The translations under genes were made by a program, and so were the position numbers. From Acinetobacter sp. WC-141 (GTDB taxonomy: Bacteria; Pseudomonadota; Gammaproteobacteria; Pseudomonadales; Moraxellaceae), in NCBI RefSeq assembly GCF_000313935.1, contig NZ_AMSS01000029.1:1-35484 (forward strand): a stretch of DNA of 35,484 bases. Direction: 5' to 3'. Below the pieces are notes generated by a model. The model ran no database searches. It was not told the DNA's origin and saw only the letters and a program-made list of their open reading frames with translations. Shown here piece by piece: positions 7,295-16,565 of the stretch. Every line of letters begins with the position of its first letter. Position 1 is the first letter of the stretch.

Positions 7295-8314
7295 ATGCAA
7301 CGTATCGCCATTAATGGGTTTGGTCGAATTGGACGTAACGTTTTACGTGCCTGGTTTGAGAGCCCAAAACAATTTCAATTTGAAATCGTGGCGATTAACG
7401 ATATAGCAGATGTACAAACATTAGTGCATTTATTTAAATATGATTCTACGCATGGGCGTTTTAATGGAAATGTAGAAATACTGATTGAAAATGAAAAAGT
7501 TTTTTTGAATATTCAGTCAAATCAACGAACGCTAAAAGTTGAAGTTTTAAAGCAGGACCAACCAGAACTATTGCCATGGTCTAGCCTACATATTGATGTG
7601 GTACTTGAGTGTACCGGACTGTTCCGTTCTCATGCTGATGCAACCCGCCATCTACAAGCTGGAGCAAAACGGGTCATTATTGGTGCAGCACCATTTGACC
7701 ATGTCGATGCGGCCATTGTTTATGGTGTGAACCATAATGAAGTTAAAGTAACAGATCAGATCATATCAAGCGTTTCATGTACTACGCAGGCTTTGGTTCC
7801 ATTGGTGAAAATCATTGATGATGCTTTTGGTATTGAAACAGCACTTATGACCGAAATTCATGCGGTGACAGCAGACCAGTCTGTACTCGATCACGCGCAT
7901 CGTGATTTACGTCGTGCTAGAGCATCAGGGCAAAATATTATTCCGACCACGTCTAGTGCACTTGGTGCATTAAAACGTGTTATGCCTAAAATGGAAGACC
8001 GTATAGATGGTTATTCAATTCGGGTACCTACTATTAATGTGGCTGCAATTGACTTAACTTTTATCGCGCAATCTCCAATTACTGTGCATCATATTAATGA
8101 ATTGTTAATTAAAGCATCTCAAACCGACTATGCAGAAATTATGGCAGTGACTGATGAGCCTTTAGTTTCAAGCGATTTTAACCATTCTCCTTATTCACTC
8201 GTAGTTGATTTAACTCAAACTATGGTTGTGGGGCATCAAGCTAAATTATTTGCTTGGTACGATAATGAATGGGGCTATGCAAATCGATTATTAGATTTGT
8301 GCGATTCTTTCTAA
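7295..8314 (+). CDS. Glyceraldehyde-3-phosphate / erythrose-4-phosphate dehydrogenase-like protein
   Basis: A 339-residue type I GAPDH-superfamily enzyme, starting at ATG 7295 after AAGGA. It has the NAD-binding start R-I-A-I-N-G-F-G-R-I-G-R-N-V-L-R, a catalytic Cys162 in S-V-S-C-T-T-Q-A-L-V-P, and the ending W-Y-D-N-E-W-G-Y-A-N-R. Overall it reads more like Epd, with I-N-D-I-A-D near residue 36, H-R-D-L-R-R-A-R-A-S and S-S-D-F-N-H-S-P. Epd oxidises erythrose 4-phosphate in the DXP-dependent pyridoxal-phosphate pathway; GAPDH acts in glycolysis and gluconeogenesis. Odd point: the highly conserved S-C-T-T-N-C is S-C-T-T-Q-A here, so the Asn and the second Cys are replaced. It is divergent from alaS, and a terminator follows. 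Which substrate it uses is unresolved. Confidence 0.85.
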   Translation: MQRIAINGFGRIGRNVLRAWFESPKQFQFEIVAINDIADVQTLVHLFKYDSTHGRFNGNVEILIENEKVFLNIQSNQRTLKVEVLKQDQPELLPWSSLHIDVVLECTGLFRSHADATRHLQAGAKRVIIGAAPFDHVDAAIVYGVNHNEVKVTDQIISSVSCTTQALVPLVKIIDDAFGIETALMTEIHAVTADQSVLDHAHRDLRRARASGQNIIPTTSSALGALKRVMPKMEDRIDGYSIRVPTINVAAIDLTFIAQSPITVHHINELLIKASQTDYAEIMAVTDEPLVSSDFNHSPYSLVVDLTQTMVVGHQAKLFAWYDNEWGYANRLLDLCDSF

Positions 8315-8331
8315 AATTGAATTTAAGTAAT

Positions 8332-8358
8332 AAAGGATGTTAAATAAACATCCTTTTA
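8332..8358 (+). terminator. Rho-independent terminator after the GAPDH/Epd-like gene
   Basis: AAAGGATGTT (8332-8341), loop AAATA, AACATCCTTT (8347-8356) and T residues, 17 bp after the stop at 8314. Confidence 0.85.
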
Positions 8359-8478
8359 TAATTATTAATTTGAAATACAAAAAGTTAAAAATAATGAAAA
8401 TTATAAATATTAGTGTTGTGTAAAATTATATCTATTTGTATGATTCGCAAACATTAAAATTTTAATTATAGAGTTCAT

Positions 8479-9567
8479 ATGAAATTTAATTCAAAAAGAA
8501 TAAGTGTTTTTTTAATTTTTACATCTACTATTATTTTAACTGCTTGTGGTGGCGAAAGCTCAGATCAAAATACCAATGGTCAAGCTGAAAATAATTTAGA
8601 AAAAGAAGACAACATTTACCAAGTTTATTATCAATCTTCTGATATTTCTTCAGGTATCTATAGTGATTTTTTTGAAATTACTCAATATCCAATTAAAAAT
8701 AATGAAATATTTTTTGCAAAGTCACATAACCAGCCGCTAGAAACTGAGGTTTTAACTGAAAAGAAAATTTTAAATAAAGGGACGTTACAAACTAATATTG
8801 TGAAAAGGTTAACACCGAGCAGTTGGACTTATGAATTAACCCCTGATTTGAAAAAAAATTTAAAGTTTGAAATTGTGAAGTTGGATGGTGAAAATATCTT
8901 TGATCGTGTATTGCCAGGCTATAAAGAAAATATAAATTTAGAAACGGGACTTCATAATCAGCTTGATAAAAATTTAATTGAATTTTACCAAAACTATAAG
9001 AATGTTACGTTTCCAAAAAATAGTTATTGTTATCGTTTAAAAGAGACTCAATGGAATCAATCTTATATTTCATATATATCTAGTTTTTATGCCAATCCCG
9101 CGTTTAGTGAGAAAAAGCAGTCAATCATCGAAAGATATAATAACTTAGGTCTAGATAAAAAATATTTTAGGCTTCTAAATTCGCAGTGGTATGGCTATAA
9201 CTTAACTGTTTTGGAAAACTTGGAAACTGGTAATATTGAAAGCGTACTGGGGAATAATAATAACCAGTCTGCTTCTATAGAGTTTGTATCAAGCAGTGTA
9301 TGGGAGGCTGATAGAAATTTAGCTTATGAGAAGTCTCATCTGTATTCTATAGAAGATAACCCACTTAATGAGGTGCATTCATTAATTGCTTTCAGACAAA
9401 AGTTAAAAATCGCAAATCTTGAAAAAGGTTGCTTTGCTTTTAATACTCAAGCAGCTCAAGCTATTCAAAAGCTAAATTTAGTTAACTGGCAACCAGGTGA
9501 TAGTTCAGTTATTGGCCCATTCTTTGGTCGAAGAACTTTTGACTATGATATAAGCAAAGCTGAGTAA
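8479..9567 (+). CDS. Lipoprotein of unknown function
   Basis: A 362-residue protein with a bacterial lipoprotein signal: K-K/R-rich start, hydrophobic stretch, then L-T-A-C-G-G with the lipidated Cys near residue 23. After that comes a low-complexity polar linker rich in Ser, Asp, Gln and Asn (about 26-46), then a mainly beta-type mature domain with many Tyr, Asn and Lys. Cys residues occur in the body (N-S-Y-C-Y-R and K-G-C-F-A-F) and might pair. I recognise no family. The gene and its flanks are noticeably more AT-rich than alaS, hisZ or purA, and nothing links it to its neighbours, so it may be a lineage-specific acquisition. It is probably anchored in the outer membrane, which is inference from the non-Asp residue after Cys. 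Confidence 0.75.
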   Translation: MKFNSKRISVFLIFTSTIILTACGGESSDQNTNGQAENNLEKEDNIYQVYYQSSDISSGIYSDFFEITQYPIKNNEIFFAKSHNQPLETEVLTEKKILNKGTLQTNIVKRLTPSSWTYELTPDLKKNLKFEIVKLDGENIFDRVLPGYKENINLETGLHNQLDKNLIEFYQNYKNVTFPKNSYCYRLKETQWNQSYISYISSFYANPAFSEKKQSIIERYNNLGLDKKYFRLLNSQWYGYNLTVLENLETGNIESVLGNNNNQSASIEFVSSSVWEADRNLAYEKSHLYSIEDNPLNEVHSLIAFRQKLKIANLEKGCFAFNTQAAQAIQKLNLVNWQPGDSSVIGPFFGRRTFDYDISKAE

Positions 9568-9641
9568 GGCATTGAATATTATTATTAATTGTTTAAATCT
9601 TCTTTTTGACTTTAGAGTTTATTAAGAAAGATTTATGCAAA

Positions 9642-9669
9642 TTGTCAGGTGCATGGCAGAAAGTATCAT
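9642..9669 (+). promoter_or_regulatory. Putative hisZ promoter
   Basis: TTGTCA at 9642-9647 and TATCAT at 9664-9669 are 16 bp apart, about 80 bp before the hisZ start. Transcription from here would enter a terminator-like hairpin almost at once (see 9683-9708). Confidence 0.35.
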
Positions 9670-9682
9670 GCTACACTAAGAG

Positions 9683-9708
9683 AAATCGGGTGTGTTCCCG
9701 ATTTTTTT
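9683..9708 (+). terminator. Terminator-type hairpin in front of hisZ
   Basis: AAATCGGG (9683-9690), loop TGTGTT, CCCGATTT (9697-9704) and a T run to 9708. It ends 42 bp before the hisZ ATG. It may simply end the lipoprotein transcript, or sit in the hisZ leader. Confidence 0.8.
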
Positions 9709-9750
9709 ATGTGGGGTCGTTCCACGTTGATCAGATTTTAGGCTTGAAAT

Positions 9751-10917
9751 ATGACCATTTCAGAGACATGGTTGCTGCCTGACGGGGTAGCAGATGTATT
9801 GCCGGAACAGGCACAAGTCATTGAAAAACTTCGCCGTGAAGCTTTAGATTTCCTCGCGGTGCGAGGTTATCAATTGGTATATACACCATTTATCGAATAC
9901 ATCGAATCGTTGTCTTCATTATCAGAATCAAATCAAGACTTGGATTTAGTAACTTTTAAGGTTATTGATCAGCTCTCAGGCCGTTTACTCGGTGTTCGTG
10001 CTGATATGACACCACAAGTTGCACGTATTGATGCACATGTAAGACCAGTTGAAGGCGTTGCACGTTACTGTTATTCAGGGACTGTATTACATACTAAACC
10101 ACAAAATTTCAATGCCACACGTGCGCCTTTGCAATTAGGTGCAGAGTTATATGGCCACGACAGTATTGAAGCTGATGTCGAAATGGTCGATGTGATGCTG
10201 GGGTTGATTGAGAACATCTATACATTACAAGGTGCGCATTTAGATTTGGGCCATGTAGGGTTGTTCCGTAGTCTAGTAAAGTATGCTGGACTGTCAAAGA
10301 ATGAAGAACATGAGCTGTCTGATCTTTATCAAAGAAAAGCGTTACCAGAGTTGGCAGAATTTACTCAAACCCTAAATATGGGTTCTGATTTCTATGCGCT
10401 TGGCCGTTATTCTAGTGATCTAGAAGCTTTACAGAAAAACTTAAGTGACAATATCTTGCAAGATGCGGAATTTAAGTCAGCATTAGATGCACTTAAGACA
10501 ACGCTTGAGCAGATTAAAGGTCGTTGGCCAAATCTCAATATCGGTATTGATGTTGTAGAGCTACGTAGTTATCACTATCACACTGGTTTAATGTATGCAG
10601 TATATGCGCCGAACCGTGCTGCGCCGTTAGCGCAGGGTGGCCGTTACGATGGTATCGGTGAGCATTTTGGTCGCGCACGTCCTGCTACTGGCTTTAGTTG
10701 TGATTTATATGCCTTAGGCGCAAATCAGTTCGCAGAAATTGAAACTGTTGTTGCTCCAAAAGGTACAGAACAAGATTTACTCAAAGCAATTTCTAATGCA
10801 CGTGCTCAAGGTTTACGTGTCGTTCAATTGTTAGGTAATGATGATTTAACTTCTATTCCATACGCGACCCATCAACTCGTGTTGCGAAATGGTCAATGGA
10901 ATATTGAAAAGATTTAA
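9751..10917 (+). CDS. hisZ: ATP phosphoribosyltransferase regulatory subunit HisZ
   Basis: A 388-residue protein homologous to the catalytic core of histidyl-tRNA synthetase. HisZ joins the short-form HisG to make the first enzyme of histidine synthesis and gives it histidine feedback control; it does not charge tRNA. Seen here are the class II fold signatures: the early L-P-D-G-V-A-D-V-L-P, then V-R-A-D-M-T-P-Q-V-A-R (motif 2-like, about 85-95), A-P-L-Q-L-G-A-E-L-Y-G, and late A-P-L-A-Q-G-G-R-Y-D-G-I-G and A-T-G-F-S motifs. The anticodon-binding domain typical of HisS is missing, as in other HisZ proteins. purA follows 63 bp later on the same strand and is probably cotranscribed. Confidence 0.95.
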   Translation: MTISETWLLPDGVADVLPEQAQVIEKLRREALDFLAVRGYQLVYTPFIEYIESLSSLSESNQDLDLVTFKVIDQLSGRLLGVRADMTPQVARIDAHVRPVEGVARYCYSGTVLHTKPQNFNATRAPLQLGAELYGHDSIEADVEMVDVMLGLIENIYTLQGAHLDLGHVGLFRSLVKYAGLSKNEEHELSDLYQRKALPELAEFTQTLNMGSDFYALGRYSSDLEALQKNLSDNILQDAEFKSALDALKTTLEQIKGRWPNLNIGIDVVELRSYHYHTGLMYAVYAPNRAAPLAQGGRYDGIGEHFGRARPATGFSCDLYALGANQFAEIETVVAPKGTEQDLLKAISNARAQGLRVVQLLGNDDLTSIPYATHQLVLRNGQWNIEKI

Positions 10918-10965
10918 TTGCCAACGGTAAGTTTTTACTGGTGGTTTCCAATTTTAACAGCATGA

Positions 10966-12300
<1,335 letters not shown>

Positions 12301-12311
12301 TTAGCAAAGAT

Positions 12312-12342
12312 TAAAAAGGCCTCCTGAAAGGGGGCTTTTTTT
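12312..12342 (+). terminator. Rho-independent terminator after purA
   Basis: AAAAAGGCCTCC pairs imperfectly with GGGGGCTTTTTT around a small loop and runs into a T tract, starting 12 bp after the purA stop. Confidence 0.85.
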
Positions 12343-12422
12343 ATACCCGACTAAAGTGCAGTTTTCGTTTTATTCGATTCAGATTAAAACGTTATATATA
12401 GATAAGGAATGATGGGCTCAGG

Positions 12423-12740
12423 ATGAAGCTGCAACCAACTATTTCAAAAACAATTTTTTATTCTTTTTTATTTGCTATTGGTGGTTCTCCAACATTAGCG
12501 ATGTTGGTCATTTATGGTCAAACATACCATGAAGACTTTTTCATGACTGCTTTTATGAGCTTGTCAGTATTGTTCGCATGTGTGTTAATTCCTGTCGTAT
12601 TCATACAAAATAGTTATTTACTCTGGAAAAGAGAAAATCCTAATCTTGAAGAGAAAGTTAGGACCTTAAGTCATATCTATCTTGGCTTAAATGTAATATG
12701 TTTGATTTTCTGGATTTATTTGATGACTTTATCGACTTGA
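12423..12740 (+). CDS. Small integral membrane protein, unknown function
   Basis: A 105-residue protein with three predicted membrane helices (about residues 12-31, 40-64 and 84-102) joined by short polar loops; the loop after helix two (K-R-E-N-P-N-L-E-E-K) is charged and probably cytoplasmic. I recognise no family. The ribosome site is poor (AGG directly before the ATG), so the start and expression level are uncertain, but no better start is seen. It stands alone between the purA terminator and the M48 protease gene. Confidence 0.6.
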   Translation: MKLQPTISKTIFYSFLFAIGGSPTLAMLVIYGQTYHEDFFMTAFMSLSVLFACVLIPVVFIQNSYLLWKRENPNLEEKVRTLSHIYLGLNVICLIFWIYLMTLST

Positions 12741-12855
12741 TCGTTACATAAATACTATGATCATGAAGAAATGAGACATTCAAAGTGTCAGTGGTATTTC
12801 TTATAATAAGTGCAAAAGAATAAACAGCTTTTTCTCGATTTAGGTGATCCATGTT

Positions 12856-13638
12856 ATGAATAAAAAACTCTTTTTAAGCTTGTGTGCAGCAAGTGTGATG
12901 ACCATTTCTGGCTGTGCAACAGTAGCGGACATGGCGGGTGCAGATACTGCAACCTTAAATGCTCAATCTGCTCAAGGTTTTAATAAGATGGTGCAGGAAG
13001 CACGTGGCAAAGGAACTTTGGATACAAGTTCAAGTACCTATAGCCGTATTAATGCTGTTTTTAACCGTTTAAAACCTTATGCGAACCAGATGAACCAAAC
13101 TGGTCAGCCGTTTAGCTGGCAGTTAGCGGTGTTGAAATCAGATACAATTAACGCTTACGTTGCACCTGGTGGCAAGGTAGTGTTCTATACAGGTATTGTG
13201 AATAAACTGAACCTGACAGATGCTGAAATTGCAGCGGTTATGGGCCATGAAATGACTCACGCCTTGGAAGAGCACGCAAAAAGTAAAATTGGTGCTCAAG
13301 CTTTAACTGATTTAGCATTAAATATTGGCTTAAGTCAGATTAATGGTGGTAATGTGGGTCAACTAGGGTCGGCTGCGGCTCAGTTAGGTTCACAAGTGGG
13401 TGTGGGCTTACCATATTCGCGTAGCTTGGAAAGTCGTGCGGACCAAGGCGGCTTAATGCTAATGGCGCGTGCAGGTTATAATCCAAATGCAGCGATTACA
13501 TTGTGGGAAAAAATGAATAAGCTTGAAGGTGGCGGTGGTTCCTCATTCTTGTCTACTCACCCATCTAACTCTCAGCGTATTGGCGATATGCGTAAAAACT
13601 TGCCTGCAGCAATGGCTATTTATAATAGCCGTAAATAA
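12856..13638 (+). CDS. M48-family metalloprotease lipoprotein (LoiP/YcaL-like)
   Basis: A 260-residue protein from ATG 12856, chosen because AGGTGA lies 8 bp upstream and the signal peptide then begins M-N-K-K; GTG 12844 would add four residues. The lipobox I-S-G-C puts the lipidated Cys near residue 20. The zinc motif H131-E-M-T-H135 and the third-ligand region L-E-S-R-A-D (Glu about 192) are intact, followed by S-T-H-P-S-N-S-Q-R-I typical of periplasmic M48 proteases. Such enzymes degrade misassembled outer-membrane proteins; the exact substrate here is unknown. A strong terminator follows. Confidence 0.92.
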   Translation: MNKKLFLSLCAASVMTISGCATVADMAGADTATLNAQSAQGFNKMVQEARGKGTLDTSSSTYSRINAVFNRLKPYANQMNQTGQPFSWQLAVLKSDTINAYVAPGGKVVFYTGIVNKLNLTDAEIAAVMGHEMTHALEEHAKSKIGAQALTDLALNIGLSQINGGNVGQLGSAAAQLGSQVGVGLPYSRSLESRADQGGLMLMARAGYNPNAAITLWEKMNKLEGGGGSSFLSTHPSNSQRIGDMRKNLPAAMAIYNSRK

Positions 13639-13665
13639 GATATAAATTTTTTATAGATAAAGAAG

Positions 13666-13691
13666 ACGGATGCTTAAGCATCCGTTTTTTT
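13666..13691 (+). terminator. Rho-independent terminator between the M48 protease and tas
   Basis: ACGGATGC, loop TTAA, GCATCCGT (13678-13685) and a T run in the plus direction. It lies between convergent genes but has a good T tract only for the protease. Confidence 0.85.
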
Positions 13692-13693
13692 AT

Positions 13694-14743
13694 TTAAGGA
13701 GCAGGGTTGGGCTGTTGGATATGAATGGCTTCGATGCCTTGTAAGACTTCAGCAGGCAGTTCAATTTCAAATGCCTGAATATTTTCTTTAAGTTGATCTA
13801 AATTCGTGGCGCCAATAATTGTGCTGGTCACAAAGAATTGTTGTTTGATAAATGCTAATGCCATTTGGGTTAAGCTTAGCCCATGCTTCTCTGCTAGCTG
13901 TGCATATTGCTCAGTTGCCCATTCGCTTTGAGGGTTGCTGTAGCGGCTAAAACGTGGAAATAATGTGACACGGGCTTTAGCGGGACGAGCGCCATTTCTA
14001 AATTTGCCAGAGAGATAGCCAAAAGCAAGAGGAGAGTAAGCGAGTAAGCCAACATCTTCATATTTAGCAATTTCAGACATACCTATTTCATAAGTACGGT
14101 TGAGTAGGCTATATGGATTTTGAACACTTACAAATTTACTTACACCTAACTTTTCAGCTAAATGTAAAAACTTCATGGTTCCCCATGGTGTTTCGTTTGA
14201 TAAACCAATATAGCGAATACGCCCACGATTAATCTCTTCTTGTAAAGCAAGTAATGTTTCTTCTAGAGGTGTGGTGTCGTAATCATTTTGAGCTTGCGCA
14301 TTGCCATAAGCTAGCGTACCAAAAAAGTTGGTATGACGCTCAGGCCAATGCAGTTGGTAAAGGTCGATATAGTCGGTTTGGAGACGTTTCAATGAGCCAT
14401 CTAGGGCTTTAGCAATATGATCGCTGTTGAAGCGCGTATGGCCTTCTCTGATATGTGTTCCGCCAAAGCCCGGTCCGGCAATTTTAGAGGCGAGGAAGAC
14501 TTTATCACGTTGACCATTTTGGGCAAACCAATTGCCAATGATGGTTTCTGTTGCACCATAAGTTTCAGGTTTTGGCGGAACCGAATACATCTCTGCCGTA
14601 TCCCAAAAATATAAACCGTGTGACAAAGCATAATTGAGTTGTTCAAAAGCTTCTTGTTGGGAGTTTTGCTCACCAAATGTCATGGTGCCTAAACAAATTT
14701 CTGGAAGTTTAAGGCCTGTGCGACTAAGTGGGTTAAATTGCAT
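13694..14743 (-). CDS. tas: Aldo/keto reductase, Tas-like
   Basis: A 349-residue NADPH-dependent oxidoreductase with a TIM-barrel fold. It is similar throughout to E. coli Tas as I recall it: L-G-T-M-T-F-G-E-Q-N-S near residues 18-28, A-E-M-Y-S-V-P-P-K-P-E-T (50-61), Y-I-G-L-S-N-E-T-P-W-G and N-P-Y-S-L-L-N-R. The AKR tetrad D48, Y53, K87 and H132 is complete. In E. coli Tas was found as a suppressor of tyrosine auxotrophy; the physiological substrate is not established. The gene stands alone and has its own upstream region before the vfr terminator. Confidence 0.9.
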   Translation of the reverse strand: MQFNPLSRTGLKLPEICLGTMTFGEQNSQQEAFEQLNYALSHGLYFWDTAEMYSVPPKPETYGATETIIGNWFAQNGQRDKVFLASKIAGPGFGGTHIREGHTRFNSDHIAKALDGSLKRLQTDYIDLYQLHWPERHTNFFGTLAYGNAQAQNDYDTTPLEETLLALQEEINRGRIRYIGLSNETPWGTMKFLHLAEKLGVSKFVSVQNPYSLLNRTYEIGMSEIAKYEDVGLLAYSPLAFGYLSGKFRNGARPAKARVTLFPRFSRYSNPQSEWATEQYAQLAEKHGLSLTQMALAFIKQQFFVTSTIIGATNLDQLKENIQAFEIELPAEVLQGIEAIHIQQPNPAP

Positions 14744-14854
14744 ACAGCGGAATCCTTGGAAATTTTGAGTTAGCCTAACGGAGAATATGTATTCAACTTA
14801 AATCATAAAATTAGAATAGTTTGTAAGTTTTGTGTATTAACTCATTGTTGCATA

Positions 14855-14885
14855 TAAAAAAAGCAAACCGAAGTTTGCTTTTTAT
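14855..14885 (-). terminator. Terminator after vfr/crp
   Basis: AAGCAAAC (14861-14868), loop CGAA, GTTTGCTT (14873-14880), with A runs on the left and T runs on the right. In the minus direction it closes the vfr transcript 22 bp after the stop; it could also act on the plus strand. Confidence 0.88.
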
Positions 14886-14902
14886 TAAAAACTTAATAAA
14901 TA

Positions 14903-15610
14903 TTATTCGTCATCATCATAGTCTTCATCAGAAACAGGTGCTTCTTCTAATGAAACATCAAAAATAAGAATAGCTTTACCATCTGTTTGGATCATGCCTT
15001 GATCTTCTAGGGTTTTAAGTACACGGCCAACCATCTCACGTGAACATCCCACAATACGGCCAATTTCTTGTCGAGTAATACGAATTTGACGACCGTTTGG
15101 CAAAATCATTGCCTCTGGCTGTGAAGATAAGTCGATTAAACAACGTGCAATACGCCCAGACACATCAATAAATGCAAGATCTGTCATTTTACGGGTCGTA
15201 TTTTTTAAACGGCGAACAAGTTGTGCAAAAACAGCATAACTTAAGTCTGGATATTGTTTGCTAAGTTCGTGAAAGTTGTCATAAGAAATTTCTGCAATTT
15301 CACAGACATCACGAGTACGAACTTCAGCTGTACGTTGAGGGTTCGGTTCGAAAAGCCCCATTTCCCCAAAAAAGTCGCCCGGATTCAAATATGCGACAAC
15401 GATTTCACGCTCATCATCTTCACGTAAAATAATTGAAACTGAGCCTTTTAAAATTAGATATAAAGATTTTGACTCTGTTCCGGCATCAACAATTGTGGTT
15501 CGTTTTGGATATCTGTTGATGTGAGCACGTTTTAACAATGCTTTAACGGATTCAGGTAGTTGCCCCGGAGATAAAGCATCTGTGCTGAGTTGTGAAAAAT
15601 TTGAAGTCAT
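14903..15610 (-). CDS. vfr: cAMP-receptor global regulator Vfr/Crp
   Basis: A 235-residue CRP/FNR-family regulator. The cyclic-nucleotide domain has the phosphate-binding cassette G-D-F-F-G-E-M-G-L-F-E (78-88) and R-T-A-E-V (93-97), as in true cAMP receptors. A long dimer helix follows (about 120-150), then the winged helix-turn-helix T-R-Q-E-I-G-R-I-V-G-C-S-R-E-M-V-G-R-V-L (179-198). Unlike E. coli Crp it ends in a very acidic tail (D-E-D-Y-D-D-D-E). In Pseudomonas the orthologue controls virulence, twitching and secretion; for this organism that is inference. The gene is divergent from an OsmC gene, a neighbourhood also found in Pseudomonas and, as crp-yhfA, in E. coli. A MITE-like element begins 110 bp upstream of its start. 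Confidence 0.93.
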   Translation of the reverse strand: MTSNFSQLSTDALSPGQLPESVKALLKRAHINRYPKRTTIVDAGTESKSLYLILKGSVSIILREDDEREIVVAYLNPGDFFGEMGLFEPNPQRTAEVRTRDVCEIAEISYDNFHELSKQYPDLSYAVFAQLVRRLKNTTRKMTDLAFIDVSGRIARCLIDLSSQPEAMILPNGRQIRITRQEIGRIVGCSREMVGRVLKTLEDQGMIQTDGKAILIFDVSLEEAPVSDEDYDDDE

Positions 15611-15719
15611 GCTTAATATGTTCCGAATAGGGTAAACAATTCACACAAGCTCGAGATGAGCTATTACACAGAAGAGATGAAATTCCTTATCAACTCATTT
15701 TATGTTAGTGTACAAAACA

Positions 15720-16016
15720 AGGGTCTGTTGACATTTCACAGATGGTTGCGACATAAGACAATTCTTTTAGACGTTACCAAGCAAGAGCTATGAAATTTAG
15801 CCATTCTAAATAAATAGATCTTAACAACGGAACGTACAAAATAACATGGTCTTGCGCTATGTCTGCACTGCTTAAATTGCACCTCAGATTATGGCTGAAA
15901 TTTCACAAACTATATAACAAAACTGGACAAAGGAATGCCATTGTCTGGGTTTTGCGTCTTATTTGGATTAATTTTTAGCTCTAACGCAATCCATAGATGA
16001 AATGTCAACAGACCCT
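15720..16016. mobile_element. 297-bp MITE-like fold-back element between vfr and osmC
   Basis: AGGGTCTGTTGACATTTCA at 15720-15738 is repeated perfectly in inverse orientation at 15998-16016. Similarity continues inward with a few mismatches to about 15750 and 15985 (ATGG and TTGCG on both arms). A second inner pair, TGAAATTT-AGCCAT near 15791-15804 and ATGGCTGAAATTTCA at 15891-15905, makes the element partly palindromic as a whole. It holds no ORF of note. These are the marks of a non-autonomous miniature inverted-repeat transposable element. No clear target-site duplication is visible at the flanks, so the family of the mobilising transposase is unknown. Confidence 0.8.
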
Positions 16017-16049
16017 ACTTAAATTTATAATTTTTTTTAGGTAGTTGCA

Positions 16050-16472
16050 ATGCAAACAAGTGTACATTGGCTAGAGAATGTTGCTTTTGAAGCGAAATCA
16101 GATAGTGGGCATAGTATCATCATGGATGGCTCACCTGAGTATGGGGGTGAAAACCGTGGTCCACGTCCTATGGAGTTGCTATTAATGGGACTTGGTGGGT
16201 GTGCTTCGTTTGATATTGTGACCATTTTAAAGAAATCTCGCCAAGATGTGACGAATGTTGTATGTAATTTAAAAGCTGAGCGCGCTGACGCAATTCCAGC
16301 TGTTTTTACTAAAATCCACTTACACTTTGTGGTAACAGGTAAAGCGGTGAAAGAAAAACAGGTCGCAAAAGCGGTTGAATTGTCTGCTGAGAAATATTGT
16401 TCAGCAAGTAAAATGCTTTCCGATGGTGGTGTTGAAATTACCCATGACTTCGAAATTATCGAAGCGGAATAA
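16050..16472 (+). CDS. OsmC-family protein (YhfA-like)
   Basis: A 140-residue protein of the OsmC/Ohr fold, starting at ATG 16050 with AGGTAG upstream. The family reduces organic peroxides through two cysteines: here C51 in L-G-G-C-A-S-F-D and C117 in K-Y-C-S-A-S-K are both present, and the G-G-E-N-R-G-P-R-P-M-E-L-L-L block (32-45) is typical. The YhfA branch sits next to crp in E. coli and next to vfr in Pseudomonas, and the same arrangement occurs here. Whether it is a real peroxidase is not shown. The MITE-like element ends 33 bp upstream of its start, so its promoter must lie in that short gap, in the element, or beyond it. Confidence 0.88.
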   Translation: MQTSVHWLENVAFEAKSDSGHSIIMDGSPEYGGENRGPRPMELLLMGLGGCASFDIVTILKKSRQDVTNVVCNLKAERADAIPAVFTKIHLHFVVTGKAVKEKQVAKAVELSAEKYCSASKMLSDGGVEITHDFEIIEAE

Positions 16473-16500
16473 GGCAATTTTTATAGATAGAAAATAAAAG

Positions 16501-16527
16501 AAGCTAACATGAGAGTTGGCTTTTTTA
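16501..16527 (+). terminator. Rho-independent terminator after the OsmC gene
   Basis: AAGCTAAC (16501-16508) pairs with GTTGGCTT (16515-16522, one G-T pair), followed by a T run. Confidence 0.75.
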
Positions 16528-16565
16528 TTGTCAAAAATAACTAAAAAAATAAGAGGGGGGAGGAA

